Assembly: GCA_016271365.2 (NCBI GenBank)
Contig: CM057452.1
Span: 1,239,967,001 to 1,240,031,000, forward strand
Length of the DNA: 64,000 nucleotides
Reading direction: 5' to 3'
DNA from: Neoceratodus forsteri
Lineage: Eukaryota; Chordata; Ceratodontiformes; Ceratodontidae
Part shown: positions 1-11,594 of the stretch, piece by piece
Layout of the letters: every line of letters starts with the position of its first letter
Position numbering within the stretch: position 1 is the first letter of the stretch
Position numbers and translations under genes: made by a program
The notes under the pieces: generated by a model
Databases searched by the model: none
The model's input: the letters and a program-made list of their open reading frames with translations, nothing else
Told to the model about the DNA's origin: nothing

Positions 1-2
1 AG

Positions 3-904
3 AAAGTTACCTCACAGGATGAAATCCTTCAAGAGCACTGCACAACAATGTGAGAACAGGCAGCACAAATCCAGCACTTACAGGACAAGCTTGATGACTT
101 AGAGAACAGGAACCGCAGTAACATTTTGTGGCTCCTGGGATTTCCGAAGGCTACGGTGGGGGGGGGGTGTGCAAAACTTTGACCTTTTGCAACAAGCACT
201 ATCAGAAATCTTAAATCCCCCAACCAAAATCACGATTGAAAGAGCATCAATCCCTCTAGGAAAAGCCCAACCAGGGCAACAGATCTAGGCCAATAATTTC
301 CCATATCTTGAATTTTGCGGAGAAAGAGGCTATCCAGGCCAGGGCCAGTGAATTGGGCAATTTAAGATGGAGAGATCACAAAATCATGATTTTTCATGAC
401 TATTCCAGCGATCTAGTGGCTAAGTGAAAAACCTTTGCAGAAGTGCACTGGAGACTACATCATTTAAAGATTCCCTTTATGCTACGATATCCAGCCATCT
501 TGCAATTCTCTGTCAATGGCATAACACACCAACTGGCAACTCCGGACGTGGCCATGGCTTTTATTGGGGCAACCTGGCCATCTGAAAATGACCCTACACA
601 AACATCGGTTTGTGGGACTGGATCAGATTATGCTTCACAGCAGCAGGGTGATCCAAAAAATACATTGGAGACGTCGTACTCCTCACCCAGTCACCCTTTA
701 GATGATCGCTCATTGAAGGTGAGGAAGAGGCCCCCAAAATCCCTGCACTCCAAAAGGGAACATACACAGGACTGTAGAAGGTCTCCTAGTGAGCAAGCTC
801 AAAATTCAGAGGACACTGACAACAGACAGACTCAGTACGTTAGTCCCTATTTCTCCCAAAACCGATATTCTGTTCTAGGGGACCATCCAGACAGCTTCAA
901 CTGA
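3..904 (+). pseudogene. L1 ORF1 (nucleic-acid-binding protein) remnant
   Basis: In the frame starting at base 3 the translation runs through a coiled-coil end, ...DKLDDLENRNRSNILWLLGF, which matches the hallmark junction between the coiled coil and the RRM of L1 ORF1p. After a stop near 51 and at least one frameshift, the frame at 443-904 gives HHLKIPFMLRYPAILQFSV, resembling the C-terminal domain. A Ser/Gln-rich hydrophilic tail follows. In intact elements this protein trimerises and coats L1 RNA. The N-terminus lies outside the window. Confidence 0.8.
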
Positions 905-2219
905 GAAGATATGGACACTCACCCAACCAGGTCTCCAGAGAATTTGGAGAAGAGATCTGGGGATCGGCTTTACTCCTGGTCTGCAACTGTGGATGCCATA
1001 CACCCTCTTGCTGGTGCAGCCATTAGTGCTGATGCTTACCTCACTCTGACAGACCCTAGCACAACTACTGCACAGCCATCTACTTGAACACAATTGCCCA
1101 GGCTCAATTAACTTTTCTAATAGATAAGTACTAACGGTTCTGTGTCTCAGGGAGTAAAGGGAAGGGAGAAGGGAAGATTTATGGTCTAACAATCGACCGG
1201 AGTAATGTACTCAGAGCCCTGGTTGTAACAGAGGGAGAACTGAGTAAACCTCTTCTCTGTTAGGTCTCAGTATATCATGCAAGATGGGCTAGGCCGTAGA
1301 GGCCCTCCCCCACAGGAGACACCCTACCTCGGTACACGGTTTAAGAGGGCACTGTTGAAATGTTGGAATGTTAAGTTTAATTGTGGCTTTGGGCCCACTA
1401 TGAGAGGTGATATTGTCAATATGTTAAAAGAGGTATCTTATCTAAACTGTGAAGGCATTTTCCTCTGCTATAAATATCCTTAACTGAGCCCTTTTACCTC
1501 CCCCCCCCAATAACTGAGATGGAATGGAATTGTAAGAAGGGGTAGATAACTTTGAGCATTTTAAACATCCCTCTGTCCCCTTCATTTCTATTTTTCAGAG
1601 GCTTATACACTACCTCTCTTGGGTTTGTAGCCCACCACTTCCTACAAACCATCCCACCCCTTATTCGGGAGCTTACTGGACGCTCTTTATGCTAACGGCT
1701 CTGGACTGTGACATTATGCAAGTTGTGTTTCACTCCAGATTACCGAAAGTTTGTTCTATAAAATGTTGGTTGGTGGTGGAGTAGTTTATCTCCTTGTAGC
1801 CAACTTTTTTGCATTTTCCTTTTTCTTTCCATGCCTCACAGATGCATCAGGGCATACCACTGGCTGCGGACCCAACCGGTTAAGTCCTTTTGCACTCTAA
1901 ACTTGTGTGTGATTTGTATTAGTAGTTTAGAGTGTATGGTTCTAGTAGCTAATTCAGGTTCATAGAGTAACGTATAGGTACAGGCTTTATTATAACTGTA
2001 AGATCTCAGAAGTAATCTATCACATCCAACTGACACAGAATTCGTTAGCCTGTAGTCAAAACCCCTTTTAGTCCCTTCAGGAGGCAAAGTTCCACTGTAG
2101 GCAAGTTTCCCTTCTAGATAGTTAGGTCAAACTCCTGTATCAAACTTTTAAGTTCTCTTTGTGCATATACTTGAGGACTTTAACCTGCTCCTCTTCATAT
2201 CTCTGTCTTACAGGTTAAC
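905..2219 (+). other. L1 ORF1-ORF2 spacer
   Basis: About 1.3 kb between the ORF1 remnant and the ORF2 methionine at 2220. Only short ORFs occur on either strand and I recognise no domain. It is either a long inter-ORF spacer or includes unrecognised inserted sequence. Confidence 0.5.
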
Positions 2220-5200
2220 ATGTCTGACATAGTATTTCATACCTGGAATGTTAGGGGGTTAAGCTGTCCTGTAAAATGTAAAATGGTTCTGACCCATCTG
2301 AAGCGGTTGCACTTGAAGGTAGCCTTTCTTCAGGAAACCAAACTGTCAGAGGAGGACCACGAATACTTGTCCAAGGACTGGGTAGGCCAGCAAGTACACT
2401 CGAATGCAGCCACAAGGAAGTGGGGGGTTCTTATTCTCCTGCATAAATCTTTGCCATGGTCTCTTACTCAAACCCTTTCTAGTCCTGATGGTAGATAGGT
2501 AATTGCAACCTTCTCCACCCCTTCAGGGTTGATCACCCTTTGTAATCTTTATGCCCCCAGTGAAGATAACCCCCAATTCTTTCATAACCTCGCTGAGGTG
2601 ATACTCAAGTCTACTCCCAGAGACTGTCCTCTCCTTATATAGTAGGTGGAGATTTTAACCTGATGTTATTCCCCTCTTTAGATAGGAACGATAGGGCTAC
2701 CGAATCTCATCTTAGGACTGGGAAAGCAGTGCATCAACTAATTGAGGATCAAGGCCTGACTGACATTTGGAAGGTCTTCCACCCCAGGACAAGACTACAC
2801 TTTTCACTCAGAGCCAAATGCCTCACATAGTAGATTAGACTTCTAGCTTAGCTCATCTAACATCATGACAAAAGTTCTGGATGTGGATATCCTTCCAAGG
2901 GTAATTTTGGACCATGCACCAGTCTCCCTCTTTCTACAATGGGACTCTGTATCCCCCCCACCTCGTCAATGGTGACTAGAACCTCTCTTAATTAGAGATC
3001 CAGAGTTCATCCCCTGGGCACAAAAAGAAGCATCTTTGTTTCTAGCTGAAAATCCCACCTCTGACACAACGGCGAGTAACACCTGGGAGGCGTTTAAGGT
3101 TACTATGAGAGGTAGCATTATGGGGTGTGCTACAAACAAATGGAGGAAGAGAGAACTACATTTGGCTGTCCTTGAGCAGAAATTGAAAGATGCAGAAGTG
3201 GTCTTCAAGGATATGCCCTCCTCCTCCCCTAAGTCTGCTATGGGTCAAACCATTCTGGGCTTAAGATTTGAAATTAACCAACTTCTTAACAGGAAAGCAG
3301 AAATAGACATGCTGCGCCTTAGACATACCTTTTGGGAGGGGGAAGATAAGGGTGGCAAGGTATTGGCATACCAATTGCAGAAACAACAAGCCAGCAAACA
3401 TATCTCAGCTCTGAGGGATGACCAAGGGGGGTTAGACACCACCACGGAAAGGATCAATGCAACTATGGCCTCCTTTTAAAGAGCCCTATACACCTCCTCA
3501 CACTTGGAGACCAGTAAGGAAACTCAGACTTTTCTTGATACTCTCCTACTGCCCAAACTGACCCCACAACAAGCCAGGCCACTGGATCTCCCTATTTCTA
3601 GTGCAGAGGTGAGCTTAGCTTTCCAAGAGCTGAAGTTGGGGAAATAACCGGGTAATGATGAGTACACTGCCATATTTTATCAGGCACTCACCCCCACACT
3701 TACTCCACTTCTTACAGAGATGTTCTGAGAGGTAGACATCATGGGTACCCTTCCTCCCTCTATGAGGGAAGCTACTATTGTAGTTATCCCTAAAAAGGGA
3801 AAAGACCCCACACATCCGGGCAATTATCGTCCAAGCTCCTTTATTAACTTGGACAGTAAGTTGTATGCCAAAAGTTTGGCCTCCAGGCTGAGCCCTTGCT
3901 TCCTAATCTTATACACCCATCTGAAGTGGGGTTTATTCCTGGTCATCATAGTGCAGATCATTAGAGAACCCGTATTAACTTGATCCATTGACCAGATCTC
4001 TCCCTACACCAGCTGCAGCCATTGCAGTGGACTTTGAGAAGGCATTTGATTCTATAGAATTGACCTTCTTGTATCAAGTCCTTACTCACCTGGGAATGAA
4101 TGGCAGTTTCCTTGCTAGGATACAAGCTATATACACCTCCCCCTCAGCTAAAGTTAGTACAAGCTCTATCCTCTCTCCCCCATTCTCGCTAGAAAGAGGG
4201 ACACAGCAAATATGTCTTCTGTCTCCCCTTCTGTTTGTACTGGCAGTCAAGCCATTAGCCATAGCAATAAGAAACCATCCAGATGATATAGGCATATCAG
4301 GGAGGACCTCCACTTACACTACCCTTATGTATGCGGATGATCTCCTCCTCCCCTTGGCTAATGTCCAAAGTTCCATATCTCCTTTGCTTCTCCTTTTAAA
4401 TACCTTCTCTAAATATTTGGGTCTCAAACTGAATCAGAGTAAGACTGAACTGCTGCCGCTGAACAGCCACTGTATTCAACAGATGGTGGAAGTAACTAAT
4501 CTTTTTTGGGCCCCTGAAGGAATTACCTTTCTTGGACTCTCCCTCAACCCGACACTTGACAATCTCTGGCAGGCAAACATACAACTCCTTCTTTCCACTA
4601 TCAAGACAGAATTTGAAAGATGGAAACTCCTCAGGCTCACTTTGGCCTGGAAAAATGCTGCAATGAAAATGGTTATGGCTCCCAAACCTTTCTATCTATT
4701 GATGCACATTCCCATCCCCCTACCCAAACAGTGGTCCTAGCCCATAGACAAACTATTTGGGGATTTTCTCTGGGAAGGATCTAAGCCCAGATTCAGTCAC
4801 AACAAGCTCAGGGCCCATTGGAAACTGGGGGGTTGGAATCTCCCCTTGACTGAAGGCAATCGTCAAGCTTTTCTCCTAGCCCAAATGGTTATGTGGATGT
4901 CCTCTCTTATTCTGCTTGCTCCACAATGGATCCAAATTGAATTAGCTGTCAAGGGGACAATATACCCATCCTCACTCCTTTACTCTACCAATCCCCCCAA
5001 GACAAACTCCCCTCCTAAGACTCCCCATGGGCCTACCTCACCGACAGTGGAAGTGTCCACAACTAATTGGCTCACAATACATGCAAAGATGAAGATGAAC
5101 CCCTTCCCACTTGCTTTTATCCCACTTTGACAAAAACCCCTTGCCTCCGCCATCTGTTGAACACAGTGGCTTTTCAGTGGCAGCAGTTCAGTCTTACTCT

Positions 5201-6364
5201 GATTCAATTTGAGACCAAAATATTAGGAGGATGATGGATCTGTTGGGGTCGATGGCAGCTTTGGGTATTCACAGGCTTGAGAATATCATTGACGGGAGCT
5301 CATCGTGGTTCAGTTGGTAGCACATCCGCCTCTGACCAGAAGGTCATGGGTTCTCATCCCACACCGGGATTGGACTTGCACCTAAAAATCACTGGCATCT
5401 GAGTGCAGTATTGAGGGGTGCTGTACTGCTGGGGTGTGCCGTCCTTCGGATGAGACGTTAAGCCAAGGTCCTTTCTGCCCATCCTGGTGTTGTCCTGGTG
5501 GGTGTCCAGGTGGAAGTAAAATAACCCAGAGCACTCTTCGCAAAGAGTAGGGAACATTCCCGGAGTCCTGGCCAATTCCCCCTTCCCTTAAACCAGTTCA
5601 TGCAATTATCCAGGCTGTGTGTGGGTGATGATGTGTGATATGGCTGCCACCACACATTCAGTCACTTCACTGCCAGTCTAACATTCCTTGTAAAGTGCTT
5701 TGGGATACACTGTGTATGAAAAACGCTATATAAATGCTGATTCTTCTTCTTCTTCTTCTAGGGCTCTCCACACATTCCACTTTCTACAGCAGACATGGGC
5801 ATTCCCCAATCAGAATTCTGGAGATACCTCCAACTCTGGGATGCACTATGCCATATTCTGGAGCCTTTACAAAAACAAGGTAAATAATCACCCCTACAAC
5901 TCTGGATACAACACCTGAAGGGCCTCGCAGGGCGTATTTATGCCTTACTTAAAGACACACTTCCTTCCCAATTGGAGGAAGCAAAACACAAATGGGAAAA
6001 GATGCTATGCCACCCCATCCCCACTGAAGCCTGGGAGTGGGCCTCGAGAGACTTTCATACCTGGTTCAGAGATGCCAGGTCTAGATTAATCCAGAACAAG
6101 ATTTCTCATTTCTGGTATAACACTCCCGTGGATTTGGCTAAGGCAAAGCTACTGGACTCGGATGTTTGTTGGAGATGTCAAGGGGCAGGAGGAGATTTAA
6201 TACATATTCTGTGGCTATGTCCTCGACTTCAGCAACTCTGGGTACAGGTAAAGAATGTTGCTTCCGAAGTGCTGAAACAGCAGCTTTCACTCAGTCCTCT
6301 TTTTTTCCTCCTTGGAGTTAGAAGACATTTTCCAAGATTATCCCCCATGAACTCAGATGACTAG
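2220..6364 (+). pseudogene. L1 ORF2 (endonuclease-reverse transcriptase), broken
   Basis: The ATG at 2220 opens an APE-type endonuclease with WNVRGL and FLQETKLSEED. The frame is lost at 2498. A linker segment lies at 3036-3479. The RT is read at 3741-3983 (NYRP block) and 3988-4740, with FEKAFD and the catalytic YADD at about 4330. A further piece is at 4846-5130. The C-terminal segment at 5972-6364 holds CWRC followed by H and C (HILWLC), the L1 Cys-rich motif. Several frameshifts and the SINE at 5296-5759 inactivate it. Intact ORF2p nicks target DNA and copies L1 RNA there. The order of domains leaves little doubt about the family. Confidence 0.9.
5296..5759 (+). mobile_element. tRNA-derived SINE with HE1-like body and L2-type tail (copy 1)
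   Basis: The head looks like a tRNA gene: A-box-like TGGTTCAGTTGG at 5307 and B-box GGTTCTCATCC at 5349. The body contains the block GGATGAGACGTTAAGCCAAG and the segment around 'gtcctggccaatt' that I recall from HE1-type SINEs of cartilaginous fish. The 3' end, GTAAAGTGCTTTGGGATAC then CTATATAAATGC, resembles L2-mobilised SINE tails and ends in a (TTC)n run at 5742-5758. It interrupts L1 ORF2, whose translation resumes afterwards. The family name is from memory. A related copy is split across 26741-26997 and 39846-39915. Confidence 0.85.
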
Positions 6365-7257
6365 CTCTCCTGACCCTCCAAGTAAAGAGAGCTCTGCTGT
6401 CTAAATGGAGAACCGCAATTATTCCCACTTTAGCAGACATGCTGGCCTCTCTTTCAATCCTTCCCAAACTGGACAGGCTCTTGCATCTCAAAAATTACCA
6501 ACTCTCCAAATTCAAACCATGCTGGGCCCCGTATTTGAGCTATGTAAGTCCCCAGGTAGGCATAGGATGAGGGCTTACACTGACCTGCTTAGTAGCAGGG
6601 GATAAGCCTTACTCAAGAAGCTGACAACAGCCCCTGACAGGGAATTATGATTATGCTGTGCAACCAGAACAAATAAATATCTAGAACTCGTTTAATGCTT
6701 GGGAAGATAGGGCTGTAGGTTATAACGTTTTGCTACAACAAAGGGTATATTTTTCCTAGAGAACACAAAGAATATAGAAGCTTTTGTTAAATTGTATAGG
6801 TGTCTGTAAGCAGCTTAGCCTGATATAAGATATCTCAACTATCCAATAGATGCTTTGGTATTATCTATTTTTGTTCCAGGTACTTCGGACCTTGCTGAAC
6901 ATATTCACACATAGATCTCAGTTCCTCTCCCGAAGCCATGAAGAGGGATAGGTCTGAATTCAGGAAGAGGCCTACTCAGTGAGCTTATGTCCTACAATGA
7001 CTGATGGGGTGATTTCCCCCTCTGGTGAGTACAACTTTAAAGATATTAGCCCTGTGTGATACTGAATAGTAGTAGAAGGGCCCAAATACCCTCTTCATTT
7101 AAATGTTACATGAAACCTCTGTATAATACCTTGTGATTACTTCTGTATACTGACTGCTTACTTCTTTAGAAGTGAACTTTGTACCTGATCCTGACATGAT
7201 TTCCTGAGCACTTAGCTCACCAGATGCAGGTTCAGATATTGTTTTCTGAAAAAATAG
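6365..7257 (+). other. L1 3' UTR
   Basis: Non-coding sequence between the end of the ORF2 C-terminal segment and the polyadenylation signals. A short open stretch at 6405-6605 may be a decayed continuation of the ORF2 tail. No separate gene is seen. Confidence 0.6.
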
Positions 7258-7290
7258 AATAAAACAATAAAATAGTTTCCAAAAAAAAAA
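7258..7290 (+). terminator. L1 polyadenylation signals and poly(A) tail
   Basis: AATAAA occurs at 7258-7263 and 7266-7271, with a run of A at 7281-7290. This marks the L1 3' terminus. The next bases, GAATGTCTG, match 18243 onward exactly, so the tail sits at an LTR junction. Confidence 0.85.
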
Positions 7291-7712
7291 GAATGTCTGT
7301 TTTTTTAACCCATTGTGTGAGGGTTTGATGTAAAAGCCCTTCGCGTAAGAATACTGAAGGGGTTTCTTTAGAAATACCCCAATAATGCCCTGTTTTGCCT
7401 TGCGGTGTTTTCATGGGCTTCCTTGTGCTTTGCAGGTTTTAAAAATAATGATGGGAACCTCTTGGTTTCCTTCCTTGTTCCCCGTAATGCTCTTTTTGCA
7501 CAAGCTGTACAACAAAGTGGCTTTCTGTGTTAAATTAGGCTGCTGAGCTCCTGTGCGACAGTGCAAATGCGAGCACTGGTAATTAAATACCCACTAGATT
7601 GTGCACACTGTTGAGAAGGCATGTAATCTTCTAGCTTAGTTTAACATAACATTTCTGAGATAAAATGAAGAGAATTCACTGTTACATACCCCCATGTGTT
7701 GATTATTGGTAT

Positions 7713-9118
7713 CCCTGCTCCTTGAAAGAGGCAGTGGTGACACCGTTGTTGAAGAACGCTTCTTTGGACCCAGATTCTCTTAAAAACTACAGGCCTATCT
7801 CAAACCTCCCCTTTTTGGGGAAGGTGATCAAGAAAGTAGTGGCTGCACAACTGGAGAACCACCTGACCATCCATAACATCTACGAACCTCTCCAATCTGT
7901 TTTCCGGAAGAGACATAGTAGAGACATAGTACCGAGACTGTGCTTGTTCAGGTGGTCAATGATGTCCTGATGGTGAGACACCAGAGAAAACAGTTTATTT
8001 TGGTACTTTTAGATCTGTCATCAGCGTTCAACATCGTTGACCATGGGGTTCTACTTGAGCACCTGAGATTTATCTGTGGACTCTCTGGATTGGTCTACAG
8101 ATGGTTTAAATCATACCTCACTGGAAGAACTCAGAGGGTGGTGTCAGGGTTTTTTTTCCTCTGACCCACTCCCTCTGTCGTGTGGGTCCCTCAGGGCTCA
8201 GTATTGTCTCCCATGTTGTTTGTGGTGTATATTCTTCCCCTTGGAGACATTGTAAGACGGTATGGGCTGAGGTTTCATTCCTATGCCGATGATACCCAGC
8301 TCTACCTGTCTTTTGCTCCTGACCAGGAAGGAACGGTCTCGGTATTTTAATAACTGTCTTGATGAAATCCAAGATTGGATGAAGTCCAGTTGGTTGAAAT
8401 AGAACCCTGGGAAGACGGAGGTAATGGTTTTGGATTCAGATCACCGGATGGGGGGCAGGGGACAGGCTGTTCCCTGGGATTGTTCCTAGGGGATGCTGAA
8501 CTTCAGGCATCTGAACAGGTGTGAGACTTGGGGGTGTTGTTAGACTCAGGGCTGACACGTCAGTACAGGTGTTGGCTGTCATAAAGTCTTCATTTTACCA
8601 TCTTAAAAACATCGCCAGGATTAAGCACCTTGTTCCATCCGTAGACCTGCCTACATTGATCCATGACTTTGTGACCTCACACTTAGATTACTGCAACTCA
8701 CTTTACTTTGGGGTTGATATCCATCGCTTACAGTTGGTGCAGAACTCAGTAGCCCGGTTGTTGATGGGGATTTCGAGATCTTCCCATATTACACCAGTGC
8801 TGCGGGAACTGCACTGGCTGCCAGTTCATTGCCAGATCTCCTACAAAGTTGAGTTACTGACATATAAAGCCCTACATGGACTGGGCCCTGACTACCTGAA
8901 AGAGCTCCTGATTCCTTATCACCCTGAGTGACCACTCTGCTTGGCCAGTGAGGGGTTGCTAGAGATTCTGTGGGTGAATTTAAAATCTGTGGGAGCCCGG
9001 GCATTTATGTTTGTGGCCCCAACCCTCTGGAATTCTCTACTACATCAGATTACGGTGTGCACAACCATGGGGGGATTCAAGCAGGCCTTAAAAATGTTCC
9101 TGTGGAATAAAGCGTTCA
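7713..9118 (+). pseudogene. L2 reverse transcriptase, frameshifted
   Basis: The protein reads [20 protein letters not shown] then [13 protein letters not shown], then LLDLSSAFNIVDHGVLLEHL in a second frame, then GSVLSP-like and YADDTQLYL motifs at about 8190-8310, and then HLDYCNSLYFG at 8690 in a third frame. A C-terminal piece (WNSLL) lies near 9030. These are the canonical L2 RT blocks in order. Frameshifts occur near 7930, 8160 and 8940. The N-terminal endonuclease is absent through 5' truncation. Confidence 0.85.
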
Positions 9119-9255
9119 GTGAAGATGTTGGTTGACATGTATGTATTTATTGAATGTACTGATGTTTTGTTTATATTTTTTAACTATTTTATTGTTATGC
9201 ACCTTGGTTTTGAAAGGCGCATTATAAATAAAGAATTATTATTATTATTATTATT
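7713..9255 (+). mobile_element. L2-type LINE, 5'-truncated, inserted in an LTR
   Basis: The insertion is defined by an empty site. At 18660 the sister LTR reads GGTATTTCTGGGCTC, while here GGTAT at 7708-7712 is followed by LINE sequence and TTTGGGCT resumes at about 9256. The 3' end carries AAGGCGCATTATAAATAAAG and a tandem (ATT)n tail, typical of L2. Only the reverse transcriptase part of the element is present. Confidence 0.9.
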
Positions 9256-9614
9256 TTTGGGCTGGTTCTGGGATTTTGGTGGAGCGAGGGTGTTGTTGCT
9301 TCCCCTGACATTTTAAAGCCCCGAGTTCAGTCCCTGTCAGTTCCAGCTTTCTTCTAAGAGCTGGCCAGCCATCTTTAGTCTACTTTTATGTTGTAGTCAG
9401 AGGTGGGTGGTGCTACCTGATACTGGGAGGTTGTTTCAAACATTTAGAAATACATAAAGTTATTGTAGGGAGTATATGAAAGTTCCAGTATTGAATGAAA
9501 TTATATTTAGGTTATTTAGGAACTATGAAATAAATAAAATGGTTTGTATGTGAAGATATTGTGTTTGAAATGTTCATGTTGGTGCAATTAACATGTCACA
9601 TGGATACTGAACAG

Positions 9615-9622
9615 TATAAAAG
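9615..9622 (+). promoter_or_regulatory. TATA box of element 1 LTR
   Basis: TATAAAAG preceded by GGATACTGAACAG. The sister LTR has the same motif at 19008-19015. It lies about 280 bp before the LTR end, a sensible U3/R position, with AATAAA downstream at 9814. Confidence 0.65.
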
Positions 9623-9813
9623 GGAAGAGAGTTCCTAGGGAGATCAGATGTGAGCCAGAGAGTAAGCAGAGAGGATTAAGGTCTGGGGGAAACTCCATGG
9701 AATGATGCCAATTGCATGAGAGACCTGAATTTAGGAAGTTTTCCAGTGTTATGAAGTGATGATGACGTACATTGTATTTTAAGTGTCCTGCTTATGAAGA
9801 AAACCACTTCTGA

Positions 9814-9819
9814 AATAAA
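9814..9819 (+). terminator. LTR polyadenylation signal
   Basis: AATAAA between the TATA box and the LTR end, conserved at 19207-19212 in the 3' LTR. Confidence 0.55.
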
Positions 9820-9895
9820 TTTTAGACTATAAAGAAAACCAAATATTGAGTCATGCTAACTGTTACTGTCCACGAACACCTGACCGTATCACATA

Positions 9896-9914
9896 TGGTG
9901 GCAGTGGTGGGATT
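9896..9914 (+). other. Primer binding site of element 1 (tRNA-Leu-like)
   Basis: TGGTGGCAGTGGTGGGATT lies two bases after the LTR end. It agrees at 16 of 19 positions with my recollection of the complement of a tRNA-Leu 3' end (TGGTGTCAGGAGTGGGATT). The nested relative has a closer match at 16231-16248. Confidence 0.7.
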
Positions 9915-10049
9915 ATTACGGTGGGTCTGACGAAGACCTGGTGGATGGTGACTACGGCAGAACAAGTACAACGTGCTTTCTTTCCCTTGGGGTTGCTGAA
10001 ACAGTTTTTTTCTGAGGAGCAACAACCCTTATATGCAGACATGGTGGTT

Positions 10050-10840
10050 ATGGAGCCAGCAGAGCTGAGGTTGATGGAGGAGAGCGAGGCCTGGTTCGAC
10101 CATGGGCTAGATCAGATGGAACAAATGCAGTGGCTGTATACTCAGTGGATAGAGGCAGAGAGCCAATGGAGGGATGCTGAGAGAGGATACCAGGCTGTAT
10201 GGTGTCATTTGACTACATCTGGAGATGTTACTAACCCGCCAGGGCCTGCAAGAGTGGAGGAAGAGAGACCCTGTGCAGCTTGTTGGGTACTCCCTGTTTT
10301 GCCTTTATTTGATGGGATGTAATGGGAGGATGATGAAGACCAACAGATGATAACCAAGTCCCCAGGTGAGACTGTATTGGACAATTGGGTGAAGCCTTCT
10401 TTCAAGCCTGAAGAGGCACTAAATCCTGAAGGGACTTGTGATAATTTTGTTAATGATGATATCTGTGATTTATCTACTATCAGCTGGGGAATAGTGCAAG
10501 CAGAGGACCCTGAGGTTATACAGCTCAGTCAATATGCTGTTACCAATTATGGAAAGCTAGCTAGGGAAGGGGAAATTACACCTTTTTGGTGGTATGAAGT
10601 TAAAGGGGATACTCTTTACCATGTGAAAGCGAATGTCTGTAATAAACAATTAAGGGCAAGGGTGGTGGTACCTCGCCAGTATAGAGAAAGGGTTCTGGAT
10701 GCAATATGCAAAGAATGTGGATATGTAGAGCATGGGGACATTTTGAAGTGACTTGTTCCTATTACCACTGACCAGGGATGTATCGGCAAGTGGCAGTTTA
10801 TGTATAGGAGAGAATGAAAGCTAACAGGACATGTGGTAAA
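10050..10840 (+). pseudogene. Internal ORF of element 1, fused to an integrase zinc-binding remnant
   Basis: The start is chosen at the MEP methionine shared with the minus-strand copy (16125). The N-terminal half is Trp/Glu/Gln-rich (MEESEAWFDHGLDQMEQMQ) and unlike any gag I can name. After a stop at about 10320 the same frame family continues with SPGETVLD, then WWYEVKGDTLYH, then VVVPRQYRERVLDAICKECG. The last part resembles the H2C2 zinc-binding segment before Ty3-type integrases. A frameshift near 10750 is followed by PYYH*PGMYRQVAVY. The core integrase and RT are missing. It may be a relic gag-pol deletion product or a genuine short ORF of a non-autonomous family; the second copy favours the latter. 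Confidence 0.7.
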
Positions 10841-11594
10841 GGTATAATGCAGGGGGGTACCAACTTTAATAGGTGATTACCTTGGAAAAAATGGAAATCC
10901 TCATTTAGAAATGTGGGTGTCAGATGGTAGTTGCCCATACGAATTGTTTAGGAGTTTGAAAATGCCCATGATAGGAAAGGCTGTCTGAGCTGGGATGAAG
11001 ACAGATAGGACATGAGGCAAGGCAACTTATAACAATTCTATGAATCACGAATATGGTATGAGTATAGTTGGGTTAATGCTATTTTGGATAAATGCCTGTT
11101 TAGCTAAGGGGAGAGAACTGATCATTTTCTGAAAAATGAATGTATATTTGTTCTGTTTCTTTAAACTGTCTAATTTTCTCTGCATTAGAACTGAGTTATT
11201 TTTCTTCTTTTTTCTGACCTTATTTTCGACTGGGGGGTTGGCCTCCTGCAGCCGTTTATGTCTTCTTGTATTTCTATACTATTATAGCTTTGTTTCAATT
11301 TTAGTGTATTATGTAAATGAAATGGTAAAGAGTGACAACTGCAATGTTCCCTAAGTCTGGGTGGGAAGCTGTTAGTGTCATTTGCAGTGACGATTACTTC
11401 CTATAATTCAGGATACAAGCCCCAGGGTAATGATTTGTTAAGTATCTGTCATATTATAAATTTGAAGTATTAAGGGACCCTGGGGTGGAACTCCAAGGTG
11501 TGGGTGGGCTCCACTTCAATCGTTCCCTTGGATTTAAAGGAATATGTTAAGAAGGACAACCAAAGGTATGGTTGCCCTCTTAGTTGGGGAGGAG
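10841..11594 (+). other. Internal 3' region and polypurine tract of element 1
   Basis: No coding motif. The last 250 bp (GTCTGGGTGGGAAGCTG to the LTR) match the reverse complement of 14494-14740 in the second element. TGGGGAGGAG at 11585-11594 directly precedes TGTCACAG and is the expected polypurine tract. Confidence 0.65.

Larger units (their letters stand above)
1..7290 (+). mobile_element. L1-type LINE, 3' portion, degenerate
   Basis: A non-LTR retrotransposon that continues beyond the left edge of the window. It holds an ORF1 remnant, an ORF1-ORF2 spacer, a broken ORF2 with endonuclease and reverse transcriptase segments, a 3' UTR and a poly(A) tail at 7281-7290. The order ORF1-ORF2-AATAAA-poly(A) and the C-terminal Cys/His segment of ORF2 are typical of L1. 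A tRNA-derived SINE interrupts ORF2 at 5296-5759. The base after the tail is LTR sequence that recurs at 18243, so this L1 most likely inserted into that LTR. Many stops and frameshifts make it inactive. Confidence 0.9.
7291..9893 (+). repeat. 5' LTR of element 1, right half (interrupted by an L2)
   Basis: Matches 18243-19287 almost base for base apart from the inserted 7713-9255. It contains TATAAAAG at 9615, AATAAA at 9814 and the LTR end ...GTATCACA at 9893, followed by the PBS. The left half of the LTR is missing where the L1 poly(A) tail adjoins. Removing the insertion leaves about 1060 bp, matching the corresponding 3' LTR part. Confidence 0.85.

Noticed and set aside
5296..5370. Functional tRNA gene
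   Set aside because: The tRNA-like head continues directly into a SINE body and lacks a complete cloverleaf.
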